Shown: positions 34,606-43,942, numbered from the stretch's first letter. The stretch is 64,000 nucleotides of DNA from Comamonas terrigena NBRC 13299 (GCF_006740045.1 NZ_AP019749.1:1755001-1819000); one strand, 5' to 3'. The notes: generated by a model from the letters alone, not told the origin. Program-made: numbers and translations.

Positions 34606-37098
34606 ATGAAATTTCGTTTTCCCATCGTCATCATCGACGAGGACTATCGTTCCGAGAACACCTCGGGTCTGGGTATCCGCGCCCTGGCGCATGCGATCGA
34701 GGAAGAGGGCTTCGAAGTGCTGGGCGTTACCAGCTACGGCGACCTGAGCCAGTTCGCGCAGCAGCAAAGCCGGGCCAGCGCCTTCATTCTGTCGATCGAC
34801 GATGAAGAGTTCACGCTGGGCAGCGACAAGGACCCCATCATTCACAGCCTGCGCAACTTCATCGGTGAAGTGCGGCGCAAGAATGAAGAGGTGCCGATCT
34901 ACATCTACGGCGAGACCAAGACCAGCCGCCACCTGCCCAACGACATCCTGCGCGAGCTGCACGGCTTCATCCACATGTTCGAGGACACCCCCGAATTCGT
35001 GGCCAAGCACATCATCCGCGAAGCCAAGAGCTACCTGGAAAGCGTGCAGCCCCCGTTCTTCAAGGCGCTGCTGGACTACGCAGAAGACGGTTCGTACAGC
35101 TGGCACTGCCCCGGTCACTCGGGTGGCGTGGCGTTCCTGAAGAGCCCCGTGGGCCAGATGTACCACCAGTTCTACGGTGAGAACATGCTGCGCGCTGACG
35201 TCTGCAATGCCGTGGAAGAGCTGGGCCAGCTGCTGGACCACAACGGCGCCATCGGCGAGTCCGAACGCAATGCCGCGCGCATCTTCAATGCCGATCATTG
35301 CTACTTCGTGACCAACGGCACGTCGACTTCCAACAAGATCGTCTGGCACCACACCGTGGCCCCCGGCGATGTGGTGGTGGTGGACCGCAATTGCCACAAG
35401 TCCATCCTGCACTCCATCATCATGACGGGTGCGATTCCGGTGTTCCTGAAGCCCACGCGCAACCACTTCGGCATCATTGGGCCGATCCCGCAGAGCGAGT
35501 TCAGCGTGGAGTCGATCCAGGCCAAGATTGCGGCCAATCCGCTGCTCAAGGGCGTGGATGCCAAGGCCGTCAAGCCGCGCGTGTTGACCTTGACGCAGTC
35601 CACCTACGACGGCGTGCTGTACAACACCGAAACCATCAAGGGCATGCTGGACGGCTATGTGGCCAACCTGCATTTCGACGAAGCCTGGCTGCCCCACGCC
35701 GCTTTCCATCCCTTCTATGGCAGCTACCACGCCATGGGCAAGAAGCGTGCGCGTCCCAAGCATTCCGTGGTGTATGCCACCCAGTCCATCCACAAGCTGC
35801 TGGCCGGTATCAGCCAGGCATCGCATGTGCTGGTGCAGGACAGCCAGACCGAAAAGCTGGACCACCCGCTGTTCAACGAGGCGTACCTGATGCACACCTC
35901 GACCAGCCCGCAGTACAGCATCATCGCCAGCTGCGACGTGGCGGCCGCCATGATGGAGCCGCCCGGAGGCACTGCGCTGGTGGAAGAGTCCATCCTGGAA
36001 GCGCTGGACTTCCGCCGTGCCATGCGCAAGGTGGACGACGAGTTCGGTGACGACGACTGGTGGTTCGAAGTCTGGGGCCCAGAAGCCCTGGCCGAAGAAG
36101 GCGTAGGCTCGGCCCAGGACTGGATCATCCGTGGCCCCGATGCCTCGCGCAAGCACAAGGCCAAGGGCAAGAGCGGCAAGGAATTCGACAACTGGCACGG
36201 CTTTGGCGACCTGGCTGACGGCTTCAACATGCTGGACCCGATCAAGTCCACCATCGTCACGCCGGGCCTGGATCTGGATGGCGACTTTGCCGACACCGGC
36301 ATTCCCGCGTCCATCGTCACCAAGTACCTGGCCGAGCACGGCGTGGTGGTGGAAAAGACCGGCCTGTATTCCTTCTTCATCATGTTCACCATCGGCATTA
36401 CCAAGGGCCGCTGGAACACCATGCTGACTGCGCTGCAGCAGTTCAAGGACGATTACGACCGCAACCAGCCGCTGGCGCGCATCCTGCCCGAGTTCGTGCA
36501 GCAGCACCGCCGCTACGAGCGCATGGGTCTGAAGGATCTGTGCCAGCACGTGCACGAGCTGTACGCCAAGTACGACATCGCCCGCCTGACGACGGAGATG
36601 TACCTGTCCGATCTGAAGCCGGCAATGAAACCTTCGGATGCCTACGCCCACATTGCCCAGCGCAAGACCGAGCGTGTGGAGATCGATCACTTGGTGGGCC
36701 GCACCACCGTGGGTCTGGTCACGCCGTACCCACCCGGCATTCCGCTGTTGATTCCCGGAGAAGTCTTCAACAAGAAGATTGTGGATTACCTGGTGTTCGC
36801 CCGCGAATTTGCCAAGGAATGCCCAGGCTTCGAGACCGATATCCACGGCCTGGTGGAACTGGAAGACGAGAACGGCAACATCCGCTACTACGCCGACTGC
36901 GTGGCAGAACCCGTGGCCAAGCCGGCGGCCGCGCCGCGCAGCCGCACGGCCAGTGCCAAACCGGCGGCCAAGCCTGCCGTGAAGGCGGCTGCGGTCAAGA
37001 AGGTGGCAGCCAAGCCAGCGGCCAAGCCCGCCGCCAAGAAGCCTGCCGCAGCGGCGAAGAAGCCCGCTGTGAAGACCGCCAAGGCAACGAAGGCATGA
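34606..37098 (+). CDS. PLP-dependent Orn/Lys/Arg decarboxylase with basic C-terminal tail
   Basis: The 830-residue protein has the N-terminal OKR_DC wing domain (IVIIDEDYRSENTSGLGIRAL), a PLP-binding core with Schiff-base Lys at about residue 397 (TQSIHKLLAGISQ), the SWHCPGHSGG motif and a C-terminal domain. It decarboxylates ornithine, lysine or arginine to a diamine or agmatine; which one is not decidable by eye. Homologues end near residue 765. Here about 60 extra residues follow, built of Ala, Pro and about 15 Lys (AKPAAKP, KKPAAA repeats), like the tail of histone H1 or bacterial HctB-like proteins. ATG 34606 is preferred to ATG 34579. Confidence 0.92.
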   Translation: MKFRFPIVIIDEDYRSENTSGLGIRALAHAIEEEGFEVLGVTSYGDLSQFAQQQSRASAFILSIDDEEFTLGSDKDPIIHSLRNFIGEVRRKNEEVPIYIYGETKTSRHLPNDILRELHGFIHMFEDTPEFVAKHIIREAKSYLESVQPPFFKALLDYAEDGSYSWHCPGHSGGVAFLKSPVGQMYHQFYGENMLRADVCNAVEELGQLLDHNGAIGESERNAARIFNADHCYFVTNGTSTSNKIVWHHTVAPGDVVVVDRNCHKSILHSIIMTGAIPVFLKPTRNHFGIIGPIPQSEFSVESIQAKIAANPLLKGVDAKAVKPRVLTLTQSTYDGVLYNTETIKGMLDGYVANLHFDEAWLPHAAFHPFYGSYHAMGKKRARPKHSVVYATQSIHKLLAGISQASHVLVQDSQTEKLDHPLFNEAYLMHTSTSPQYSIIASCDVAAAMMEPPGGTALVEESILEALDFRRAMRKVDDEFGDDDWWFEVWGPEALAEEGVGSAQDWIIRGPDASRKHKAKGKSGKEFDNWHGFGDLADGFNMLDPIKSTIVTPGLDLDGDFADTGIPASIVTKYLAEHGVVVEKTGLYSFFIMFTIGITKGRWNTMLTALQQFKDDYDRNQPLARILPEFVQQHRRYERMGLKDLCQHVHELYAKYDIARLTTEMYLSDLKPAMKPSDAYAHIAQRKTERVEIDHLVGRTTVGLVTPYPPGIPLLIPGEVFNKKIVDYLVFAREFAKECPGFETDIHGLVELEDENGNIRYYADCVAEPVAKPAAAPRSRTASAKPAAKPAVKAAAVKKVAAKPAAKPAAKKPAAAAKKPAVKTAKATKA

Positions 37099-37152
37099 GC
37101 TTCAGGTGCCGTGCTCAGGGTATGCCCTGACAGGCCGATAGCTGCTATCGCC

Positions 37153-37182
37153 AAGCCCGCTCCGCAAGGTGCGGGCTTGTTT
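37153..37182 (+). terminator. Terminator after decarboxylase
   Basis: AAGCCCGC (37153-37160) pairs with GCGGGCTT (37171-37178), followed by GTTT. The context TATCGCCAAGCCCGC is nearly the same as at the terminator at 46811. Confidence 0.8.
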
Positions 37183-37301
37183 CATGTGCGGGTCATGGCC
37201 CAGCGGTTGTGGCGCCCGACTGCTGTGCGAGGTTGGCGCACCCGCAGTGCCAGGCCGCGCGCAATGACTGCTCCCATGCGGGCACCGAAAGCACCCGCAT
37301 C

Positions 37302-38093
37302 TCAGGCCCGCGTAAAGCGGCGCACGGCCGAGAAATACCAGGCGTCGGGCAGGCAGCGCAGCAAGCGCATCCAGCGCGTGAAGCGGCGCGGAAAATTCAT
37401 CTCGAAGCGCCCCTGTGCCCAGCCGTGCAGCATGTGCCGGGCGGCCTCGTCGGCGCTGATCAGAGCCGGCATGCTGAAGCGGTTCTGGGCCGTCAGCGGC
37501 GTATCGACAAAGCCGGGGTTGATGATGGACACGCCCAGGCCTGCGCCGTGCAGGTCCAGGTAGAGGTTTTCTGCCAGGTTGTTGAGTGCCGCCTTGGTCG
37601 GGCCGTAGGCCAGAGACATGGGGAGCCCTCGGTAGCCGGCCACCGATCCGACCAGGGCCAGATGCCCCTGTCCTGTGGCCAGCAGCATGGGCAGCACGGC
37701 ATCGAGCAGGTGTAGCGCCCCGCCATAGTTCACGGCGAGGTGGCGCTGCATCTCGGGCAGGTCGAAGGCCGTGGCGCGCTGGGGCAGGTAGTGGCCTGCG
37801 CAGTAGAGCACCAGATCGGGCGCCTTACCCGCATGGACCTGCACGGCCTGAGCGGCTGCGGCCACGGCGGGGGCATCGGTCACGTCCAGCGGCAGGGCCA
37901 GGCAGCCCGGATGGCCCTGCACGAAGTCCTGAAGCGCATCGCCCTGCCGCGCAGAGACGATCACGCCTGCTCCCTGTTTGTACAGTGCTTCGGCCGTGGC
38001 CCGGCCTATGCCCGAAGAGGCTCCCAGAATCCATGCAGTGCGGCCCTGCCAGTCGCGCAGCGGTGGGTTCAGACGGTGGGAGAACAGTGGCAT
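37302..38093 (-). CDS. Short-chain dehydrogenase/reductase
   Basis: The 263-residue protein has the Rossmann glycine motif GASSGIGRATA, the NYGGALHLLDAV segment and the catalytic Ser and Tyr-x-x-x-Lys (SVAGYRGLPMSLAYGPTKAAL). It is an NAD(P)-dependent oxidoreductase. The start ATG at 38093 follows AAGGAG with eight bases spacing. It is the last gene of the seven-gene lipid operon and may oxidise or reduce a lipid-derived carbonyl or alcohol made by the upstream enzymes. The exact substrate is unknown. Confidence 0.9.
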   Translation of the reverse strand: MPLFSHRLNPPLRDWQGRTAWILGASSGIGRATAEALYKQGAGVIVSARQGDALQDFVQGHPGCLALPLDVTDAPAVAAAAQAVQVHAGKAPDLVLYCAGHYLPQRATAFDLPEMQRHLAVNYGGALHLLDAVLPMLLATGQGHLALVGSVAGYRGLPMSLAYGPTKAALNNLAENLYLDLHGAGLGVSIINPGFVDTPLTAQNRFSMPALISADEAARHMLHGWAQGRFEMNFPRRFTRWMRLLRCLPDAWYFSAVRRFTRA

Positions 38094-38098
38094 GGCAG

Positions 38099-38659
38099 TC
38101 ACTCCTTTGTGATGGCCAGCGTCACATCACCCAGGTGCAGGCCGAACTTGCTCATGGCGGTCCGATTGAGCAGGGTGCGCCCGTCCATCAGGTACATCCA
38201 GTCGTCCATGCGGACGTTCCAGACCCGACCGTCCACGGGCAAGGCCAGCACATAGCTCCAGCGGATAGCATTGCCTGCACTCTGGCCCTGTGCCTCGCCC
38301 ACCACGTCGTCGGCCCGGCCGCTGTAGCGTCCGTTGCCCAGGTGGCGGAGATGCCAGGTTCGCTGCTGCGTGCTGCCATCGCTGTAGACGAACTGTTCTT
38401 CCAGCGTGCCTTCGTCGCCATTCCACCGGCCTGTCATGCGCACGGTGAAGCGCTTGACCACCTTGTCCGAGCGGTCCGTGAACATGCCATGCGCTGTCAG
38501 CGGTCCGTTGAAGTACTGGCGCAGATCCAACTGCGGTTGCTCCTTGGCGTAGTCCTGTACCGAAGGCCCGGCACAGCCTGCCACAGACAGTGCCAATGCT
38601 GCCCCCAGGCAGATGCGCCGCAGTGGCGAAAACGAAATGGAGTGGGAGATGTGGCTCAT
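38099..38659 (-). CDS. DUF3833 lipoprotein
   Basis: The 186-residue protein starts at 38659, overlapping the stop of the MFS gene (ATGA). It has a lipobox (LALSVAGC) after a short signal and the DUF3833 pattern: LDLRQYFNGPLTAHGMFTDR near residue 45 and DDWMYLMDGRTLLNRTAMSKFG near the end. It should be anchored to the outer or inner membrane on the periplasmic side. Members are regularly encoded with cyclopropane synthase-like enzymes; their activity is unknown, but the fold may bind a lipid. Confidence 0.88.
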   Translation of the reverse strand: MSHISHSISFSPLRRICLGAALALSVAGCAGPSVQDYAKEQPQLDLRQYFNGPLTAHGMFTDRSDKVVKRFTVRMTGRWNGDEGTLEEQFVYSDGSTQQRTWHLRHLGNGRYSGRADDVVGEAQGQSAGNAIRWSYVLALPVDGRVWNVRMDDWMYLMDGRTLLNRTAMSKFGLHLGDVTLAITKE

Positions 38660-39936
38660 GTGTGCCTCCAGGAAGAATGCAGTTGCTCGGCGCGCCAGAG
38701 CAGCGCCGCCGCTGCCAGCTTGAGCAGGCAGGGCAGCCCGCCATAGGCCCAGGCCAGTGCCTGCAGGCCGTTCGGATCGGTGCCGCCGCTGCGGTAGCCC
38801 GCCAGTGACAGCAGCGGCAAAGCCAGGCCTGCCGCCAGGGCGAGGTTGAGTTTGGTGGCGCAGGTCCACCAGCCCAGGTAGCGGCCTTCACCCCGACCGC
38901 CTTCACCGGAGTTGTGGATCACGCCCGTGAGCAGGGCGCCTGGCAAGGCCAGGTCTGCTCCCAGGGCCAACCCGCTGGCCAGGCAGATCGCTGCGAAGGC
39001 CATGCCATCGCCAGCTCCCAGCCAGGGCGTGCAACCAAAGACCAGCACGCTGGCCAGCATGCCCGCGCGCCAGCTGGGCGCCAGACCCCAGCGGGAAACG
39101 GCCTTCACCCACAGCGGCAGGCCCATAGCCGCCGCGCCGAAAAAGCACAACAGCAGTACCGGCTGCAATGCGGGTGACTGCAACCTGTCGGCCACGAAAA
39201 AGGGCAGCAAGGTGGCTGGGATGGCGGCGGCTACCCCGTTGAGCATGAAGATGGACAGCAGCCTGCGAAAGCCGGCATCCGCCCACGGTGAAGCGGCAGG
39301 GCCGTCGGCGGGCTGTTGCTGCGCCACGGGCGCCTGCAGCCGGTACAGCCCGGTCAGGCCCAGCACCAGGCCCAGGGCCAGCACGGCAGTGGTCGCATCC
39401 AGTCCCAGCCAGGAAGGCAGCACACTGGCCAGCAGCACGCCCACCAGGGTGGCTCCCTCACGCCAGGCGGTGACGCGTGCACGCCATGCGGGGGCTCCGC
39501 CCCAGCGGGTGCCCCACGCCTGGTGGAGGATGGTGAGGAAGCTATAGGCCAGCGTGCACACCAGCAGGCTGCAGGCCAGCCATCCCAGCAGCCCCACCTG
39601 TGTTTGCGCACCGAACGGCGGACGCCAGAGGGCCCCGAAGCCCAGCACCATCAGCAGGCCTGCCAGCGCGGCCGCAGCTGCGGCGCTGGCCGTGCCCCGG
39701 CGCAGCAGCCGGTCGGCCTGGCGGCCGATGGCGGGGTCGACCAGGGCATCCAATGCGCGCGTGGCCAGCAGCACGGCGCCCAGGCCGGCCAGCGGTGCAC
39801 CTGCGACGCTGGCGTAGTGGTAGGGCAGGTTCACATACAGCGGCAGGGACACGAAGGCCAGCGGCGCCGCCAGGCCGCCATAGGCCAGCCCTGTGCGCCA
39901 GGGCAGTTGGGGGGCGGCGGCGGGGTGCGAATCCAT
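38656..39936 (-). CDS. MFS transporter (GPH-like)
   Basis: The 426-residue protein has twelve hydrophobic segments and the GPH/MFS_2 style N-terminus (LAYGGLAAPLAFVSLPLYVNLP, then DALVDPAIGRQADR). Cation-coupled sugar carriers have this form, but in this operon context it is more likely to move a lipid or lipid precursor. It lies 18 bases after the chalcone-isomerase-like gene and overlaps the DUF3833 gene. Confidence 0.87.
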   Translation of the reverse strand: MDSHPAAAPQLPWRTGLAYGGLAAPLAFVSLPLYVNLPYHYASVAGAPLAGLGAVLLATRALDALVDPAIGRQADRLLRRGTASAAAAAALAGLLMVLGFGALWRPPFGAQTQVGLLGWLACSLLVCTLAYSFLTILHQAWGTRWGGAPAWRARVTAWREGATLVGVLLASVLPSWLGLDATTAVLALGLVLGLTGLYRLQAPVAQQQPADGPAASPWADAGFRRLLSIFMLNGVAAAIPATLLPFFVADRLQSPALQPVLLLCFFGAAAMGLPLWVKAVSRWGLAPSWRAGMLASVLVFGCTPWLGAGDGMAFAAICLASGLALGADLALPGALLTGVIHNSGEGGRGEGRYLGWWTCATKLNLALAAGLALPLLSLAGYRSGGTDPNGLQALAWAYGGLPCLLKLAAAALLWRAEQLHSSWRHT

Positions 39937-39954
39937 GGCCTGGTTCCGTGGTGC

Positions 39955-40566
39955 TTAGCCCAGGCCCAGCAGGGCGGTGCGCATGGCGGGCGCCGAGGTC
40001 TGCGGGGCCAGCCAGATACCGAAGAACAGGCGTGCGTACTCGGCATCGCGTATCTGCGCAGTCGGGCGGCTGTTGTGGAAGAAGCGCACCTCGCCCTGGC
40101 CGTCGTTCAGGCCCAGCAGCCGGTCCCGGGGCTGAACGTCGGGGAATGCCTGCTGCATCAGCTCCAGCCATTGCCGGGACTGCGCTTCGGTGAAGCTGCC
40201 CACCCGGCGCATCTCGGCAATGGAGCGCTCGGCAATGGCCGCGCCTTCCAGCTTGCGGTCATAGACCAGTTCCAGCGCAAACGGGTGGCGGGCGTAGTCC
40301 TCGGGCAGGAACCCGGGTGCCGCCCACAGCCGTGCTTCGTAGACACGCAGGCCGAAGAAGCGCAGCACCCCGGTACCCACCAGGCGGCTGGCAGGCTGGG
40401 CACTGCGCAGTTCGGTCGGCAGGTCTGCAGCGTGGGCTGCCGCCGGGGTCATGGCATGGAGGGCGTTGGACATGGCGATCAGAGAGGGGGCAAGCGCAGA
40501 GGCAGCGCCCCAGGCCAGGGCCTGGCGGCGGCGCGCGCGGGGTTGTAAGGGCGGGAGGGGCTTCAT
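39955..40566 (-). CDS. Chalcone-isomerase-like protein, exported
   Basis: The 203-residue protein has a Tat-like N-terminus (RARRRQALAWGAASALAPS) and then the chalcone_3 fold pattern (GTGVLRFFGLRVYEARLWA, FALELVYDRKLEGAAIAERS). Bacterial members do not make flavonoids and are thought to bind fatty acids. It overlaps the CFA-like gene upstream by four bases, so it belongs to the lipid operon. Function in this pathway is inferred only. Confidence 0.87.
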   Translation of the reverse strand: MKPLPPLQPRARRRQALAWGAASALAPSLIAMSNALHAMTPAAAHAADLPTELRSAQPASRLVGTGVLRFFGLRVYEARLWAAPGFLPEDYARHPFALELVYDRKLEGAAIAERSIAEMRRVGSFTEAQSRQWLELMQQAFPDVQPRDRLLGLNDGQGEVRFFHNSRPTAQIRDAEYARLFFGIWLAPQTSAPAMRTALLGLG

Positions 40567-41837
40567 GGCAGGGGCCTGCGCAGCGTGAACTGGACGACAT
40601 CGGTGTTGCCTGTGTCGAAGGCCGCCTCGCAGTAGGCGAGGTAGAAGGTCCAGATGCGTATGAATCGCTCGTCAAAACCCTGGGCGCGCACGGCCTCGAG
40701 CTGGGCTGCGAAGGACTGGTGCCAGCGCCGCAGCGTTTCTGCATAGTCGCGGCCGAAGGCCATGCGGCCTTCCACCACCAGGCCTGCGCGCCTCGCCTCC
40801 TGCTCGAATGCGGAAATGCTGGGCAGCAGGCCGCCCGGGAAGATGTATTGCTGGATGAAGTCGGTCGAGCGCAGATAGCGTGCGAACAGGTCCTCGCGCA
40901 GCGTGATGGTCTGTATGCAGGCCAGACCGCCGGGTTTGAGGCAGGCGCGCAGTGTCTCGAAATAGCCGCGCCAGTACGCGTGGCCCACGGCCTCGAACAT
41001 CTCGATGGAGACGATGGCATCGAAGGGCTGGCCCGTATGCAGGGCAGGCAGGTCGCGGTAGTCCTGGTAACGCAGGTCCACGGTGTCGGCCAGGCCGGAC
41101 TGCAGCATGCGCTGCTGTCCCCAGACCAGTTGCTCGCGCGACAGCGTCACGCCTGTGACCCGGGCGCCGAACTCGTGCGCCGCTGTTTCGGCCAGTCCAC
41201 CCCAGCCGCAGCCGATCTCCAGCAGGCGCTGGCCGGGCTGCAGCTGGACCTCGTTCAAGGTGCGCCTGAGCTTGGCCTGCTGGGCATCGTGCAGGTCGGC
41301 CTGGTGCAGTGCATCGCCGGTGCGCCCCTCGAACCAGGCGGCGCTGTAGCTCATGCCAGGGTCCAGCCACAGGCGGTAGAAGTCATTGCCCAGGTCGTAG
41401 TGGGCATGGATGTTCCGGGCGCTGCCGGCCCGCGTATTGCGCTGCAGCAGGTGGCGCAGGCGGTAGCCCAGCCGGCCCCACCAGCTGCCGTAGACCAGGC
41501 GCTGCACATGGTCGCGGTTGGTCATGCACAGGCGCAGCAGGGCTGCCAGATCGGGGCTGTCCCATTCGCCAGCGATATAGCCTTCCGCCAGCCCGATATC
41601 GCCCGACTTGAGGGTACGCTCCAGCGCCTGCCAGTGGTGCAGCACGCAATGCGCGTCGGCGGGGCCAGGGCCGGGTTGGGGGCGGGGCAGGTGCAGCAGG
41701 CGGCCGTCGGGCTGTTCCAGATCCAGCTGCCCGTGCGGCAGGCGTTCGAGCAGGTTCAGCACACGGCGTGCCCGTACAGGCATGCGGTGCGGTGCGGCGG
41801 CGGAGGGGCTCAGCAGGGGGGCGGCGGTGGTATTCAT
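40563..41837 (-). CDS. Cyclopropane-fatty-acyl-phospholipid synthase-family methyltransferase
   Basis: The 424-residue protein has an N-terminal lipid-binding region and a SAM methyltransferase core with LEIGCGWGGLAETAA (SAM loop), IVSIEMFEAVGHAYW and QYIFPGGLLPS, all typical of CFA synthases. It adds a methyl or methylene carbon from SAM to the double bond of membrane phospholipid chains. Start ATG at 41837 overlaps the DUF1365 stop by four bases. Its partner genes (FAD oxidoreductase, DUF1365) suggest further oxidation of the product, as in furan fatty acid synthesis, rather than plain cyclopropane formation. Confidence 0.9.
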   Translation of the reverse strand: MNTTAAPLLSPSAAAPHRMPVRARRVLNLLERLPHGQLDLEQPDGRLLHLPRPQPGPGPADAHCVLHHWQALERTLKSGDIGLAEGYIAGEWDSPDLAALLRLCMTNRDHVQRLVYGSWWGRLGYRLRHLLQRNTRAGSARNIHAHYDLGNDFYRLWLDPGMSYSAAWFEGRTGDALHQADLHDAQQAKLRRTLNEVQLQPGQRLLEIGCGWGGLAETAAHEFGARVTGVTLSREQLVWGQQRMLQSGLADTVDLRYQDYRDLPALHTGQPFDAIVSIEMFEAVGHAYWRGYFETLRACLKPGGLACIQTITLREDLFARYLRSTDFIQQYIFPGGLLPSISAFEQEARRAGLVVEGRMAFGRDYAETLRRWHQSFAAQLEAVRAQGFDERFIRIWTFYLAYCEAAFDTGNTDVVQFTLRRPLP

Positions 41838-42586
41838 CGTGTGACAAAGCGCTTGGGCTCGGAAGGTTTGCCATGGAAAGGCACACGCTTGGCCCAAAGG
41901 CGCAGCGCCTGCCAGTGGATGCGGAAAATGACGCCCAGGGTCATCAGCGGTGTGCCGAAGAAGGCCCGGCGCACGGTGGGCGCATCCAGCGGATGCAGCA
42001 CGCCGCCCACGCTGGTCTGCAGCAGTGGGCCGTCCTCGTCATGCAGGTCCACACGCGCCAGGGTGCGGTTGCCGCTGCGCTCGAAGCGGAAGCGGTACTC
42101 GCCCCGCACCTCGCAGAACGGCGAGACATGGAATTGCTTGTGCGCCACCTGTTCACGGCCCCAGGCCAGGTCCGGTCCGGCCAGCAGATAGGCATGGCGC
42201 TCGCCAAAGGTGTTGTTGACCTCGGCCAGCACGGTGGCGAGCGAGCCATCGGCGCGGTGGGCGTACCAGAAGCTCACGGGCTTGAACACATAGCCCAGCA
42301 CGCGCGGAAAGGTGTGCAGCCAGATTTCGCCATCGGCGTCGTCAATGCCTTCGCTGTGCAACAACTGCTCGAACCAGGCCAGCGCATCGGGCCCGCCCTC
42401 GCCGTGGTCGCGGTCATGAAAGCTCAGCCAGCCGAGCCGGTTGCGGCGCAGCACGGGGTCCGGCTGCGTGCGCAGGCTGCGCAGCGGCAGCAGCAGGAAG
42501 TAGCCCGGATAGCGAAAAGCATGCTCCACCGGCCGCAGGCGGCGGTGCCAGACATGGCCAAAGCCGATAAGGGGCAGGGCGTTCAT
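41834..42586 (-). CDS. DUF1365 family protein
   Basis: The 250-residue protein has the conserved DUF1365 start (GHVWHRRLRPVEHAFRYPGYF), the middle VFKPVSFWYAHRADG and HKQFHVSPF near residue 150. The His-rich motifs suggest a metal or haem site, but no activity is known to me. It overlaps both neighbours by four bases, and in many bacteria sits between the FAD oxidoreductase and the CFA-like methyltransferase exactly as here. Confidence 0.92.
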   Translation of the reverse strand: MNALPLIGFGHVWHRRLRPVEHAFRYPGYFLLLPLRSLRTQPDPVLRRNRLGWLSFHDRDHGEGGPDALAWFEQLLHSEGIDDADGEIWLHTFPRVLGYVFKPVSFWYAHRADGSLATVLAEVNNTFGERHAYLLAGPDLAWGREQVAHKQFHVSPFCEVRGEYRFRFERSGNRTLARVDLHDEDGPLLQTSVGGVLHPLDAPTVRRAFFGTPLMTLGVIFRIHWQALRLWAKRVPFHGKPSEPKRFVTR

Positions 42587-43920
42587 GCGGCCCCCTCGAT
42601 GGCGGGGCTGGACGGCAAGGTCTGCAAGGTGTGCAGCAGGCTGTCGGCGGCGTCCAGGCCCGAGCGCAGGCCATCTTCATGGAAGCCGTAGCCACACCAC
42701 GCGCCGCAGAACCAGGTCCGGCGCTGGCCTTGCAGGGCACCCACCTGGGCCTGGGCCTCGATGGCGGCCAGGTCAAACACCGGGTGGCTGTATGCGATGC
42801 GCGCATGGACCCGGCTGTCATCAATGGGGCGCACCGGATTCAGCGAGACCATCACCGGCTGCTGCCACGGCAAGGGCTGCAGGCGATTGAGCAGGTAGTG
42901 CAGGCAGACGCCGGCCTGGTCGCGCCCCGCATCGGCTGCGCGTTCATAGTTCCATGCAGCCCAGGCCGCTTCGCAGTGCGGCAGCACGCTGGTATCGGTG
43001 TGCAGCACGGCCTGGTTGGGCTGGTAGCGGATAGCGCCCAGCACGCTGTGCTCTTGCGGCGTGGCATCGGTGCCCAGCAGGCGCAGGGATTGGTCGCTGT
43101 GGCAGGCCAGCACCACGGCGTCGAACTGCTCCGTGCCGTGCGCCGTTTGCAGCAGCACGCCATGCGCCATGCGGCGCAGGCCCAGCACCGGGGTGTTCAG
43201 GCGTGCCTCGTGGCGGCCATCCTGCTGCAGCGCGGCCACGATGCGCCGTACATAGTGGCGCGAGCCACCACGCACCGTGTACCACTGCGGACGGTCTGTG
43301 ACCTGGATCAGGCCGTGGTTGTGGCAAAAGCGGATCAGTGTGGCCACGGGAAAGCGCAGCATCTGGTCTGTGGGGCAGGACCAGATGCAGCCCATCATGG
43401 GCAGCAGATAGTCCTGGCGAAAGGCCGGTCCAAAGCCGTGGCCGTCCAGAAAAACCTCGATGGAGCTGTGCAGCCGTGCTTCGTTGCCTTCCTGGGCGAT
43501 GCGCGTGGCCAGGCGGTTGAAGCGCAGGATCTCCGCCAGCATCTTCAGAAAGCGCGGCCGCAGCAGATTGCGGCGCTGGGCGAACACGCCGCGCAGCGAG
43601 CTGCCGCTCCACTCCAGGCCCGCGCGGCCATCGGCCTGTGGCACCTGTACAGAAAACGACATCTCGGCCGCCGCCGTAGGCACCTGCAGTTCTTCGAACA
43701 GACGCTTCAGCAGCGGATAGGTGCGGTGGTTGAACACCAGAAAGCCTGTGTCCACGCCCTGGCTCACGCCTTCCAGCGTCATGTCGACGGTGTTGGCGTG
43801 GCCGCCGAAATGGCTGCCCGCTTCCAGCAGGGTTACGCCATGCCCGCCCGGCGCGCTGGCCAGCCGCCGCGCTGCGGCCAGCCCCGCAATCCCAGACCCG
43901 ATGACTGCAATGCGATGCAT
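42583..43920 (-). CDS. FAD-dependent oxidoreductase (NAD(P)-binding Rossmann, amine oxidase-like)
   Basis: The 445-residue protein begins with a dinucleotide-binding motif (RIAVIGSGIAGLAAARRLA, then LLEAGSHFGGHANTV), and has the family segment FNHRTYPLLKRLFEEL. The C-terminus has TWFCGAWCGYGFHEDGLRSG, the FAD-binding end. It is the first gene of the leftward lipid operon and should desaturate or oxidise fatty acyl chains in concert with the methyltransferase. The start at 43920 is set by the Rossmann motif; a longer frame to 44010 runs through the operator region. Confidence 0.92.
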   Translation of the reverse strand: MHRIAVIGSGIAGLAAARRLASAPGGHGVTLLEAGSHFGGHANTVDMTLEGVSQGVDTGFLVFNHRTYPLLKRLFEELQVPTAAAEMSFSVQVPQADGRAGLEWSGSSLRGVFAQRRNLLRPRFLKMLAEILRFNRLATRIAQEGNEARLHSSIEVFLDGHGFGPAFRQDYLLPMMGCIWSCPTDQMLRFPVATLIRFCHNHGLIQVTDRPQWYTVRGGSRHYVRRIVAALQQDGRHEARLNTPVLGLRRMAHGVLLQTAHGTEQFDAVVLACHSDQSLRLLGTDATPQEHSVLGAIRYQPNQAVLHTDTSVLPHCEAAWAAWNYERAADAGRDQAGVCLHYLLNRLQPLPWQQPVMVSLNPVRPIDDSRVHARIAYSHPVFDLAAIEAQAQVGALQGQRRTWFCGAWCGYGFHEDGLRSGLDAADSLLHTLQTLPSSPAIEGAA

Positions 43921-43942
43921 GGAATGCCTTTCCTGGTTGTAC

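Noticed and set aside
34573..36846. 757-codon minus-strand frame opposite the decarboxylase
   Set aside because: No family motif is present, and the opposite strand encodes a full PLP decarboxylase. High third-position GC removes stops in this frame.
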